Both the position numbers and the translations under genes were made by a program. From Aquirickettsiella gammari (GTDB lineage Bacteria > Pseudomonadota > Gammaproteobacteria > Diplorickettsiales > Diplorickettsiaceae): a stretch of 64,000 bases of DNA. The DNA lies in the NCBI GenBank assembly GCA_963701065.1, contig OY969558.1, positions 682,001-746,000 on the forward strand. The letters are read 5' to 3'. The notes beneath the pieces are model-generated. The model searched no databases. It was not told where the DNA came from and saw only the letters and a program-made list of their open reading frames with translations. Every line of letters begins with the position of its first letter. Position 1 is the stretch's first letter. This document shows, piece by piece, positions 26,984-35,191 of the stretch.

Positions 26984-28475
26984 TTTATTTCGCGTTTAAG
27001 CAAATTTAATACTGGCTCGTAATTGGCCTACGGTTGATTTATTACCGGTTCCGTTTGGCGGCTGTATTCGATTACCCGGCGCAGGAGCACTGTAATCTCT
27101 GTCTTGAAATATCGCTATGCCAAGATCAAACCATTTGGCAAAATTAACCATGTAATCTGCATAGTAACGTTTCTCAGGCAATACGGTCGGTAACTGCGTT
27201 GTCCTTTGATAACCCAGCGCAACCCGTGATTGATGCGCCATTACCGGAAATGTTAAGCCGGCTTCTAAGCCCCACACGGTAGAATTACTACCTAGATTTA
27301 CAGGCCGATTAGCAGGTGCTAAGAAACCGGATCCTGTATAACCACTTGCAAATACTGGGTTCTTTAAACTGCGCGTCAGGCCTACATAATGGCCATTGGC
27401 ATCAAAGGGGCCAATAGTTATTTCAGCATTGACATCCCAAGCCGGCACTTTTTGATTAGGCAAGCCCGGTACCGCAGTTCCTTCAATAATTGAATCAAAA
27501 TAATAAGATGATAAGAAATTTGAATCAGTAATATTGGCAATATAACCCGCATCAATATTAAACTTACCGTTGGAACGATTAAACTGATAACCTAGATCCA
27601 CACCGCCGTTTTGTATACGATGCACAGTCCCGCTATCAGATAGCTTAGAATTACCAGCAAAGGTATACAAGGAACCGTAGAGACCATTCGGCATAACAAA
27701 GCCTAATTGAGCTACCGGTGCATTGATTTGGGTCATCAATTGAGTCGGATTTTCAGCCACTACAAAACCATACGGTTCGTATTGACCAAAGGGTATATAT
27801 TCTTTACCCACCCTAAAGTAAAGCGGGGACACCTTAAAGTTACTAATCGTAGCATAGGCGGTATCTATCGTCGTTGTGCTCAGTGGTTGATAGACAAATA
27901 ACGAATTGGGTCTCGCATAAGTACCGGTAGCGCCCGGAATAGCGATCATTGAGGTATACACCATCGACATCGCCGCTGTCACCCAATTATTGACCCTGGC
28001 ATCCACAAATAAATTGGCATTATTCAGAAATAAATCACTGGCTCGATTCGCAGTTGCAGCAATCAGCACATTAGGCGGTATTGAAGACGCGCGCACAGGA
28101 AGCAACGGATTAAAATTCGGATTAATTCCCCAGAATTTCGGTGGTTGACTCGCTAAATAAGCATCGGTATTCATCCAACCACTGATGTTGATTCGACAAG
28201 TCCAACCACACGGCTGATCAAAACCACCGGGTTGATTTTGATTTAGCACCATGTCTATTTTATTGACTTGATCGCGCATCACATCCAACTGATAGGATGT
28301 ATCCATCATTGCTTGCGCGGCTAACACAGACCCGCTAAGCCCTAAACCTATTAACGAAGCAACGATTGTTTTGAGTTTCATCCTAATTTATCTCCTTGTA
28401 AAACAACTTGGTTTCCATCTATAAACACGATCTGCAAAATAATAATTACCTTGATTAGACGGAATATCTTTCATT
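26984..28475. repeat. Direct repeat, copy B (1,492 bases)
   Basis: Counterpart of 25344-26835. Identity with copy A begins after the mismatch at 26983 and ends after GGAATATCTTTCATT. Beyond that point the DNA runs directly into the end of the third paralogue. Confidence 0.95.
26996..28381 (-). CDS. Legionellales-type outer-membrane beta-barrel protein (copy B)
   Basis: A protein of 461 residues, identical to copy A except one Ile-to-Val change. It has the same signal peptide, CGWTC segment and C-terminal barrel signature. Its upstream spacer to the third paralogue is only 107 bases and holds no promoter I can pick out, so it is probably read through from the gene at 28489. The terminator present after copy A is absent here, because the duplicated block stops short of it. 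Confidence 0.8.
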   Translation of the reverse strand: MKLKTIVASLIGLGLSGSVLAAQAMMDTSYQLDVMRDQVNKIDMVLNQNQPGGFDQPCGWTCRINISGWMNTDAYLASQPPKFWGINPNFNPLLPVRASSIPPNVLIAATANRASDLFLNNANLFVDARVNNWVTAAMSMVYTSMIAIPGATGTYARPNSLFVYQPLSTTTIDTAYATISNFKVSPLYFRVGKEYIPFGQYEPYGFVVAENPTQLMTQINAPVAQLGFVMPNGLYGSLYTFAGNSKLSDSGTVHRIQNGGVDLGYQFNRSNGKFNIDAGYIANITDSNFLSSYYFDSIIEGTAVPGLPNQKVPAWDVNAEITIGPFDANGHYVGLTRSLKNPVFASGYTGSGFLAPANRPVNLGSNSTVWGLEAGLTFPVMAHQSRVALGYQRTTQLPTVLPEKRYYADYMVNFAKWFDLGIAIFQDRDYSAPAPGNRIQPPNGTGNKSTVGQLRASIKFA

Positions 28476-28488
28476 TATTCGTCTTCTA

Positions 28489-29907
28489 TTAAGCAAATTT
28501 AATACTGGCGCGTAATTGGCCCCCAGTTGCTTTAAGGCCGGTACCGCCGCCAAATATAATAGAGCCCGGTGCTGGAAGGTTAGGTGAGGTCTTGGTAACA
28601 GCCCCTTCGCCCAAGCTATAGTCTCTATCTTGGAATACTGCGACACCGAGATCAAACCATTTGGCAAAATTAACCATATAATCAGCGTAATAACGATATT
28701 TAGGATAAAACGCCACTAGGTGCGTTGCCTCTTGATAGCCAATTGCAACCCGTGATTGATGCGCCATCACCGGGAATGTCCAACCAGCTTCTAAACCCCA
28801 CACAGTCGCTTTCCCTAAACTAGTAGGATTCCTTAACACAGGGAAACCAGGACTCGAGTTACCACTTAAAAACAGGGGGCTTAATAAACTACGTGTTAGC
28901 GCCACATAGTGACCATTGGCATCAAAGGGTCCAAAAGTCACTTCGGCATTTAAATCCCAAGCCGGTGCTTTCTGATTGGGTAAACCTGGGACCGTCGTTC
29001 CTTCAAGAACACTGTTGAGATAATAAGCCGATAAGGAATCTGAATCAGCAATATTGGCAATGTAGCCCGCATCAATATTTATCTTACTGTTAAAAAGATT
29101 AAGCTCATAGCCTAAATCCACCCCGCCGTTTTGTATACGACGCACAGCCCCTCTATCAGATAACTTAGGATTACCGGCAAAGGTATACACTGAACCATAG
29201 AAACCGTTCGGTATAACGAAACCTACTTGAGCCACTGGGGCATTGATTTGCGTTATCAATTGGGTTGGATTATCAGCGACTACAAAGCCATACGGATCAT
29301 ATTGACCGAAGGGTACATACTCTTTCCCCACCCTAAAGTAAAATGGCGAAGCCTGAAAATTGCCTATCGTGGCATACGCGGTATCGATAGTCAGTGTATT
29401 GCGCGGTTGAAAGAGAATATTAGAATTAGGAGACCCATAAGCGCCTGTAGTCGCTAAATTAGTAAACGAGGTATATACCACTGACATAGCGGCTGTCACC
29501 CAATTATTGACCCTGGCATCGACAAATAAATTGGCATTATTCAAAAATAAATCACTGGTTTGATTTTTCACCGGTAAAATAATCGAATTTGGGATCACTG
29601 AGCGCGGATTAATAGGTAACCGCGGACTAAAATCGGGATTAACCGTCCAGAAAATGGGGGGACGGCTTGCTAAATAAACATCGGTATTCATCCAACCACT
29701 GATGTTGATCCGACAGGTCCAGCCACAGGGCTGATCAAAACCTCCAGGTTGATTTTGCTTTAATACCATATCCACTTTATTGATTTGGTCGCGCATCACA
29801 TCCATTTGATAGGATGTATCCAACATCATCGCCTGCGCGGTTAATACAGATCCACTAAGCCCGAGTGCTACCAGTGAGGCAACTATCGTTTTGAGTTTCA
29901 TACCCAT
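28489..29907 (-). CDS. Legionellales-type outer-membrane beta-barrel protein (third, diverged paralogue)
   Basis: A protein of 472 residues with the same plan as copies A and B: signal peptide (KLKTIVASLVALGLSGSVLT), the conserved FDQPCGWTCRINISGWMNTD segment, YFRVGKEYVPFGQYDPYG and the QLRASIKFA end. Differences cluster in short stretches between conserved beta segments, as expected for surface loops (for example the insert before the C-terminus, EGAVTKTSPN). It is the first gene of the three-gene array and has a strong predicted promoter with a long leader. A strong Shine-Dalgarno (AAGGAGATGG) lies before the ATG. Confidence 0.8.
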   Translation of the reverse strand: MGMKLKTIVASLVALGLSGSVLTAQAMMLDTSYQMDVMRDQINKVDMVLKQNQPGGFDQPCGWTCRINISGWMNTDVYLASRPPIFWTVNPDFSPRLPINPRSVIPNSIILPVKNQTSDLFLNNANLFVDARVNNWVTAAMSVVYTSFTNLATTGAYGSPNSNILFQPRNTLTIDTAYATIGNFQASPFYFRVGKEYVPFGQYDPYGFVVADNPTQLITQINAPVAQVGFVIPNGFYGSVYTFAGNPKLSDRGAVRRIQNGGVDLGYELNLFNSKINIDAGYIANIADSDSLSAYYLNSVLEGTTVPGLPNQKAPAWDLNAEVTFGPFDANGHYVALTRSLLSPLFLSGNSSPGFPVLRNPTSLGKATVWGLEAGWTFPVMAHQSRVAIGYQEATHLVAFYPKYRYYADYMVNFAKWFDLGVAVFQDRDYSLGEGAVTKTSPNLPAPGSIIFGGGTGLKATGGQLRASIKFA

Positions 29908-30388
29908 CCATCTCCTTAAAAGCTTGTTAACTCAACTTTAGACTCTTTGCGCTCGCTAAATGTCTTTTTATTTATTGCTTACCACGTTCATCAGTAAACA
30001 AGCAAATAAAACACTTAGTCTTACAAAGTTCTATTATCTCTTTAATTTTATGCCTGCAACACACTGATAAAAAAGCAATATCAGTGAAAATTAAACAACC
30101 CTAGCTTAGCTTCGCAAACTCCAAAATGGAAACTCACTCAGCGGCCTATAGATCCATTGTATTTATATTTTATTTTTAAAATTTCAGCTATTTGGAAGGA
30201 AGAAACCATGTTTTTCTTTGCTGAAAAAATATTTTCTTAGGATTTAACAGTTATTGCTTTTTATACCTAAGCCCAGCGCCCATGTCAATGACTTCATTTA
30301 AAAATACTCAGCCTATCCCTTAGTACATAAATAAAAAACTTAACTTACACTGTCAATTAAACGAAAATAGAGGTTAAATTCACTAAAA
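29908..30388. other. 481-base gap: long leader and hairpin before the outer-membrane protein array
   Basis: No gene is visible. The gap holds a strong minus-strand promoter (30260-30288). Downstream of it is a perfect inverted repeat CACTGATA/TATCAGTG with a 9-base loop (30062-30086). A TTCAGC/GCTGAA pair (30184-30225) lies nearer the promoter. Transcription from the promoter would give an untranslated leader of about 345 bases. Confidence 0.6.
30260..30288 (-). promoter_or_regulatory. Strong sigma-70 promoter for the outer-membrane protein array
   Basis: On the minus strand: perfect TTGACA (30288-30283), exactly 17 bases, then TATAAA (30265-30260). This is the best sigma-70 match seen in the window. 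Transcription would begin near 30253 and run toward the gene at 28489-29907. Confidence 0.65.
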
Positions 30389-30712
30389 TCAAATTTTTGA
30401 TAGTTTTTTCTGTAGCTCACCGCTCTTGTAAAGCTGTTCAATAATATCACAACCGCCCATCAGTTCACCGTTATAATAAAGTTGCGGGAAGGTCGGCCAC
30501 TTTGAATAGTGCGGTAAATCACGACGAATTTCAGCATTGGCCAATACATTGACATGTGCAAATTTTACTCCGCAGGCTTTTAAAATTTGCACAATTCTAG
30601 CTGAAAAACCACAACAAGGCTTATCTGGCGTCCCTTTCATATAGAGAATCAATGGATGCTCTGCTATTTGCTGTTTAATTGTATCGAAGCTATTTTTCTC
30701 AATCGTAACCAT
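30389..30712 (-). CDS. grxD: Monothiol glutaredoxin GrxD
   Basis: A CGFS-type glutaredoxin of 107 residues that carries and transfers [2Fe-2S] clusters, using glutathione as ligand. The active site is KPCCGFSA with Cys34 of CGFS. Other family blocks are LYMKGTPD, YSKWPTFPQLYYNGELMGGCDII and the LQKKL end. It is a single gene, divergent from sodB across 114 bases. Confidence 0.95.
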   Translation of the reverse strand: MVTIEKNSFDTIKQQIAEHPLILYMKGTPDKPCCGFSARIVQILKACGVKFAHVNVLANAEIRRDLPHYSKWPTFPQLYYNGELMGGCDIIEQLYKSGELQKKLSKI

Positions 30713-30826
30713 TTATGTTCCTCATTGAATTTACAGAAAGTCTAATTTAAACACTTGCCTTATCATGGTCTGGATTTTAAACTGGAGCAGGCCGCTTTAG
30801 CAAATCGATAAAAATAGGACCCTTCC

Positions 30827-31411
30827 ATGAAACACGAACTACCGCCTTTACCTTATGCCTTAGATGCACTTGCGCCCGTCCTTTCTAAGGAAACCTTAGA
30901 ATATCACTATGGAAAGCATCATAAGGCTTATGTCGATAAGCTCAATGAATTGATTCCGGATACAGAGTTCAAAGATTTACCACTAGTTGAGATCATTAAA
31001 AAAGCGCCTATCGGTCCCATTTTTAACAATGCTGCCCAAGTTTGGAACCATACCTTTTACTGGAATTGCATGACGCCCGAAGCGGCTAAAAATAAATTAA
31101 CCGGACCTTTAGCGGAGGCTATCAATAAGTCGTTTGATTCTGTGGAAAAGTTTAAAGCCGCCTTTGTCAAAGCGGCTATCAGTCAATTCGGTTCAGGGTG
31201 GACTTGGCTGGTTAAAGATGCACATGGGTTGAGCATACAAACAACTAGCAATGCCTTAACCCCTATCCGTGATAGTAAATCTTGTCTGTTTACCTGTGAC
31301 GTTTGGGAGCATGCCTATTATATCGACTATCGCAATGCACGCCCAAAGTATTTAGAAAAATTTTGGGAGCTCGTGAATTGGGACTTTGTCAGTAAAAATC
31401 TCCAAGCATAA
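30827..31411 (+). CDS. sodB: Superoxide dismutase, iron type
   Basis: Removes superoxide in the cytoplasm. The metal ligands are in HYGKHHKAYVD, NHTFYWNC and DVWEHAYYIDY. AAQVWNHTFYWNC and FGSGWTWLV favour the iron over the manganese type. At 194 residues it is full length. It faces grxD, another iron and redox gene, and is followed by two PLP enzymes after about 15 bases. Confidence 0.96.
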   Translation: MKHELPPLPYALDALAPVLSKETLEYHYGKHHKAYVDKLNELIPDTEFKDLPLVEIIKKAPIGPIFNNAAQVWNHTFYWNCMTPEAAKNKLTGPLAEAINKSFDSVEKFKAAFVKAAISQFGSGWTWLVKDAHGLSIQTTSNALTPIRDSKSCLFTCDVWEHAYYIDYRNARPKYLEKFWELVNWDFVSKNLQA

Positions 31412-31426
31412 CGAGAAAAATTGATC

Positions 31427-32620
31427 ATGTCGTCTGCCTTGATGCCTATCTACCCGAAACGCTTACCCATCGCTTTTAAACAAGGTTCTGGTGTTTGGCT
31501 AACGGATAGGCAAGGAGAAAAATATTTAGACGCCTTGTCTGGGATTGCGGTATGCGGCCTAGGTCATGCACATCCGGCTATCACTGAAACACTCTGTAAA
31601 CAAGCGGCGCAGTTAATTCATACATCGAATACCTATCTTATTCCTGAACAAGAAATATTAGCCTCGGCTTTAGCCCGTTTATCAGGGATGGAACAAGTTT
31701 TTTTTTCCAACTCAGGCGCAGAATCTAATGAGGCCGCAATTAAGATGACGCGTCTTTATGCGCGTAAAAAAGGGATCGAGCAACCGATAATCATCGCCAT
31801 GGAAAATGCTTTTCATGGGCGAACGATGGCAACCCTTAGTCTCTCTGGCAGCGAACGTTTACAAACTGGATTTGAGCCTTTATTAGCGCAGTTTATTCAT
31901 ATCCCATTCAATGACGTGCTTGCGTTAGAAAAAGCGATAAAACAATACCAAAAAAACATAGTCGCCATCCTACTAGAACCCATTCAAGGCGATGGCGGAA
32001 TTCAAATCGCGACGCCCAATTTTTTACAGACTATTCGTGATTATTGTGATAAATACGATTGGCTGATGATACTCGATGAAATACAAACCGGTCTTTGCCG
32101 TACCGGACCTTGGTTTGCTTACCAAACCTACAACATTTTACCGGATATTGTCACTATTGCTAAAACCTTAGGTAATGGCTTTCCTATCGGTGCTTATTGT
32201 TCGCGTGGCAAAGCCAATAATATTTTTCCGATTGGTAAACATGGCTCCACTTTTGCCGGAAGTCCCTTAGCTTGTGCTGTTGCCATCACGGTGATTAATA
32301 CCTTAGAAAAAGAAAACATATCGGCACGGGTAAAAAAGATCGGTGATTATTTAATGGCAAAATTACATGCCAACCTTGACCAACACCCCCATGTTGTATC
32401 GATAAGAGGACAAGGGCTCATGATAGGCATCGAACTCGATCGTGAATGCCGAGATCTGCCTCGAGTAGGATTAAAACATCGCCTACTCTTTAACATTGTT
32501 TCCAATCACACCGTTCGTCTTTTACCGGCATTAATTCTACAAGAAAACGAAGCCGACGAAATTTGTCGTCGCTTAGTTAAAACCATCGACACATTTTATC
32601 ATTTTCCTTTATCGCCATGA
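31427..32620 (+). CDS. argD: Class III aminotransferase, acetylornithine aminotransferase type
   Basis: A PLP enzyme of 397 residues. The fold-type I, class III signatures are clear: GHAHPAI, FSNSGAESNEAAIKM, NAFHGRTMATLSLSG, LDEIQTGLCRTG and the PLP lysine in IAKTLGNGFPIGA. The best family match by eye is ArgD (N-acetylornithine or succinyldiaminopimelate aminotransferase); succinyl-ornithine or other omega-amino acid substrates remain possible. I use the ATG at 31427; a TTG two codons earlier is less likely. It overlaps the next gene by the four bases ATGA. No other arginine gene is present nearby, so a role in lysine/diaminopimelate synthesis is an alternative. Confidence 0.85.
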   Translation: MSSALMPIYPKRLPIAFKQGSGVWLTDRQGEKYLDALSGIAVCGLGHAHPAITETLCKQAAQLIHTSNTYLIPEQEILASALARLSGMEQVFFSNSGAESNEAAIKMTRLYARKKGIEQPIIIAMENAFHGRTMATLSLSGSERLQTGFEPLLAQFIHIPFNDVLALEKAIKQYQKNIVAILLEPIQGDGGIQIATPNFLQTIRDYCDKYDWLMILDEIQTGLCRTGPWFAYQTYNILPDIVTIAKTLGNGFPIGAYCSRGKANNIFPIGKHGSTFAGSPLACAVAITVINTLEKENISARVKKIGDYLMAKLHANLDQHPHVVSIRGQGLMIGIELDRECRDLPRVGLKHRLLFNIVSNHTVRLLPALILQENEADEICRRLVKTIDTFYHFPLSP

Positions 32621-33786
32621 CAATTTTGAAGAAAAAATTAGATTTTGCTACGCGCAGTATACATGCAGGGCAAATACCCGACCCGAGTACAGGCGCACTC
32701 ATAACACCTATTTACGCTACATCAACGTATGCGCAAAAAAGCCCCGGCGTACATCAAGGTTTTGAATATTCGAGAACACAAAACCCGACCCGGTTTGCTT
32801 ATCAACGTTGTATCGCTGATTTGGAAAATGGTCGTGCTGGATTTGCTTTTGCGTCCGGAATGGCGGCTATTAATACCGTGCTTGAGTTATTAATACCTGG
32901 CGATCATATCATTGGTATGGATGATTTATACGGCGGGACAGTTCGTTTATTTGATCAAGTCAAGCAACAATCGGCTGGGCTGCGTTTTTCTTATGTCGAT
33001 ATGACTGATTTAGATAATCTCAGTGCGCATATCCGACCTGAAACTAAATTATTATGGTTAGAATCCCCTAGCAATCCTTTACTGAAATTAGTCGATATTG
33101 AACGACTAGTTAGTATTGCGCGTCAACACTCATTAATTACTGTACTGGATAACACGTTTGCAACCCCCTGGATACAACAACCCTTAACCATGGGCTGTGA
33201 TCTCGTTGTACATTCTGCGACTAAATACTTAAATGGTCATTCTGATATGGTGGGAGGCATTGTAGTTGTAGGTGATGATCAAGAGCTCATTGATAAAATG
33301 ACTTATCTACAAAATGCGACCGGCGCGATACAAGGACCTTTTGATAGTTTTCTTGCCTTACGTGGTTTGCATACCTTAGCATTACGTATGGAAAGACATT
33401 GCCAAAATGCATTAGGTATTGCACAATTTTTGCAAAATCATCCCCAGGTTGAAACGGTCTTTTATCCGGGGCTCGCGAGTCATCCTCAATATGAACTCGC
33501 TAAAAAACAAATGCATCGTGGTTTTGGTGGTATTGTTAGTTTTGTATTAAAAGGTGATTTAGAACAGGCGCGCCATTTTCTATCGCGTTGCCAACTATTT
33601 ACCTTGGCAGAAAGCCTAGGTTGCGTGGAAAGTCTCGTTGACCATCCCGCTATGATGACCCATGCTGCTTTGCCTGTGGAAACGCGAGCAAGACTAGGAA
33701 TTACTGATAGCCTGATTCGCTTATCCGTGGGAATAGAAGCGATAGAAGATCTCATTGATGACTTAAGCCAAGCATTGGCATCCTAG
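32617..33786 (+). CDS. Cystathionine gamma-synthase/lyase family PLP enzyme
   Basis: A trans-sulfuration enzyme of 389 residues. FATRSIHAGQ, YSRTQNPTR, FASGMAAI, DDLYGGTVRLF, DNTFATPW and the PLP lysine in SATKYLNGHSD are all typical. MetB (cystathionine gamma-synthase), cystathionine gamma-lyase and O-acetylhomoserine sulfhydrylase share these motifs, so the direction of the reaction is not decided by sequence. The coupling to the aminotransferase (ATGA overlap) suggests joint work in amino acid or sulfur metabolism. A possible role feeding sulfur to the thiolation-like genes downstream is only inference. Confidence 0.88.
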   Translation: MTILKKKLDFATRSIHAGQIPDPSTGALITPIYATSTYAQKSPGVHQGFEYSRTQNPTRFAYQRCIADLENGRAGFAFASGMAAINTVLELLIPGDHIIGMDDLYGGTVRLFDQVKQQSAGLRFSYVDMTDLDNLSAHIRPETKLLWLESPSNPLLKLVDIERLVSIARQHSLITVLDNTFATPWIQQPLTMGCDLVVHSATKYLNGHSDMVGGIVVVGDDQELIDKMTYLQNATGAIQGPFDSFLALRGLHTLALRMERHCQNALGIAQFLQNHPQVETVFYPGLASHPQYELAKKQMHRGFGGIVSFVLKGDLEQARHFLSRCQLFTLAESLGCVESLVDHPAMMTHAALPVETRARLGITDSLIRLSVGIEAIEDLIDDLSQALAS

Positions 33787-33819
33787 AATAAATATATTTT
33801 ATTTTAATAATTAGCTGTT

Positions 33820-34860
33820 ATGAAAAAAGCAATTGCTCTCATTTCCGGCGGATTAGATTCAATGCTCGCCGCTCGCACTATCCAAGCACAAGGCATACAC
33901 GTGGAAGGTATTAATTTCTATACCGGATTTTGTATCGAAGCCCATACACACGCCATTCGTAATCGCGAACCTACAAAACTAAAACGCCATAATGCTTTAT
34001 GGGTGGCTGAACAACTCGGGATCAAATTACATATTATCGATATAATCCAAGAATATAAAAGTATCGTTTTGAATCCTAAACATGGTTATGGCGCTCATCT
34101 GAATCCCTGTCTTGATTGTAAAATTTTCATGGTGCATAAAGCCAAACAATGGATGGACGAACATCAATTTGATTTTATCATTACCGGCGAAGTGATTGGC
34201 CAACGTCCTAAATCCCAATTAAAAAGAAATATGCCCTTAGTCGCTCGCGAGTCCAAAACGGATGATATCTTATTGCGCCCACTTTGCGCGAAATTATTAG
34301 CCCCCACGCTCGCTGAGCGCAAAGGATGGGTCGATCGTGAAAAACTTCATGCTTTCTCAGGCCGTAGTCGTAACCCACAATTTGATTTAGCTAAACAGTT
34401 TGATCTTAAGGACTACGCGCAGCCTGCTGGAGGTTGCTGTTTTTTAACCAATGCGCACTACAGCAAAAAACTAAAAGATCTTTGGAAGCACCGTGGCAAA
34501 CGAGACTATGAATTTGATGATATTGTCTTGCTCAAGGTGGGTCGACATATTAGACCCGATGCAGATTTTAAACTCATTATTGGTCGGAATGAAGGTGAAA
34601 ATCACTTTCTTGAATCTTACCGAAGTCAATTTACATCGATAAAACCTATTAGCCATTTAGGTCCATTCACTTTAATGGATGGAAAAATAACCCCTGCCTC
34701 TATTCGCCAAGCCGCACAGATTGCGGCTCGGTTTAGCGATGCTAAGCCCGATGATATCGTTACTTTGGAAATTAATACACAGAATAACCCCCTATCAACA
34801 CTCAGCGTGCCACCTTTTACTGCAGATCAAATCCATAAAGAGTGGTATATTTCAGCTTAG
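33820..34860 (+). CDS. PP-loop ATPase with C-terminal NFACT-R-like domain, probable RNA thiolation enzyme
   Basis: A protein of 346 residues. A PP-loop ATP-pyrophosphatase domain starts with SGGLDS (residues 9-14), as in MnmA/ThiI-type tRNA sulfurtransferases. A CxxC (Cys97, Cys100 in NPCLDCK) and a Cys pair (206-207 in PAGGCCFLT) follow, which could hold an Fe-S cluster or relay sulfur. The end, from about 235 (VLLKVGRHIRPDADFKLIIG, then RNEGEN), looks like the NFACT-R domain seen in RNA-quality and RNA-modification proteins. It is often annotated as a tRNA 5-methylaminomethyl-2-thiouridylate methyltransferase; I would not trust that name. A TusA-type sulfur carrier gene lies 76 bases downstream, supporting a sulfur-transfer role. 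The target RNA is unknown. Confidence 0.75.
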   Translation: MKKAIALISGGLDSMLAARTIQAQGIHVEGINFYTGFCIEAHTHAIRNREPTKLKRHNALWVAEQLGIKLHIIDIIQEYKSIVLNPKHGYGAHLNPCLDCKIFMVHKAKQWMDEHQFDFIITGEVIGQRPKSQLKRNMPLVARESKTDDILLRPLCAKLLAPTLAERKGWVDREKLHAFSGRSRNPQFDLAKQFDLKDYAQPAGGCCFLTNAHYSKKLKDLWKHRGKRDYEFDDIVLLKVGRHIRPDADFKLIIGRNEGENHFLESYRSQFTSIKPISHLGPFTLMDGKITPASIRQAAQIAARFSDAKPDDIVTLEINTQNNPLSTLSVPPFTADQIHKEWYISA

Positions 34861-34936
34861 TCGAGCTACTTTAAGCTTGCTAGTTATTTTATTTGTTTGG
34901 AATCCGGTCACTATTATTACAAAATGACGGCAAGAT

Positions 34937-35191
34937 ATGCTGTGCAAAAAAACTAATACAATTACGACTCATCAATTAGATGCACGTCGTCTACTTTGCC
35001 CTTTGCCTGTCATTAAAGTTCAAGAACAAGCAAAAAAATTAAAAGCGGGTGATATCTTAGAGATTGTCTGTACTGATAAAGGGAGTTTATCTGACATTTC
35101 AGCTTGGTGTCGAATCCATGGCCATGATCTGCTATCAAGTAATACTCAATGTCGAGAGATCTTCATGATTATACAAATAGGTAATCCCTAA
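34937..35191 (+). CDS. TusA/SirA-family sulfur carrier protein
   Basis: A protein of 84 residues with the family signature DARRLLCPLPVIKVQEQAKK, whose CPxP cysteine carries persulfide sulfur, and the LEIVCTDKGSLSDISAWC strand-helix that follows. TusA relays sulfur from IscS to tRNA thiolation, and relatives deliver sulfur to molybdenum cofactor or selenium pathways. It lies between the PP-loop gene and a CDF transporter, overlapping the latter by one base. I infer that it supplies sulfur to the PP-loop enzyme. Confidence 0.88.
   Translation: MLCKKTNTITTHQLDARRLLCPLPVIKVQEQAKKLKAGDILEIVCTDKGSLSDISAWCRIHGHDLLSSNTQCREIFMIIQIGNP

Noticed and set aside
25344..28475. CRISPR or transposon explanation for the long direct repeat
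   Set aside because: The repeat is one complete gene copied once, with no short spaced units, no transposase and no terminal inverted repeats.
30208..30240. Ten-codon Phe-rich open frame (MFFFAEKIFS) with a good Shine-Dalgarno on the plus strand
   Set aside because: It resembles an attenuator leader peptide, but nothing on the plus strand follows it for about 590 bases except the opposite-strand grxD, and it overlaps the minus-strand leader; most likely chance.
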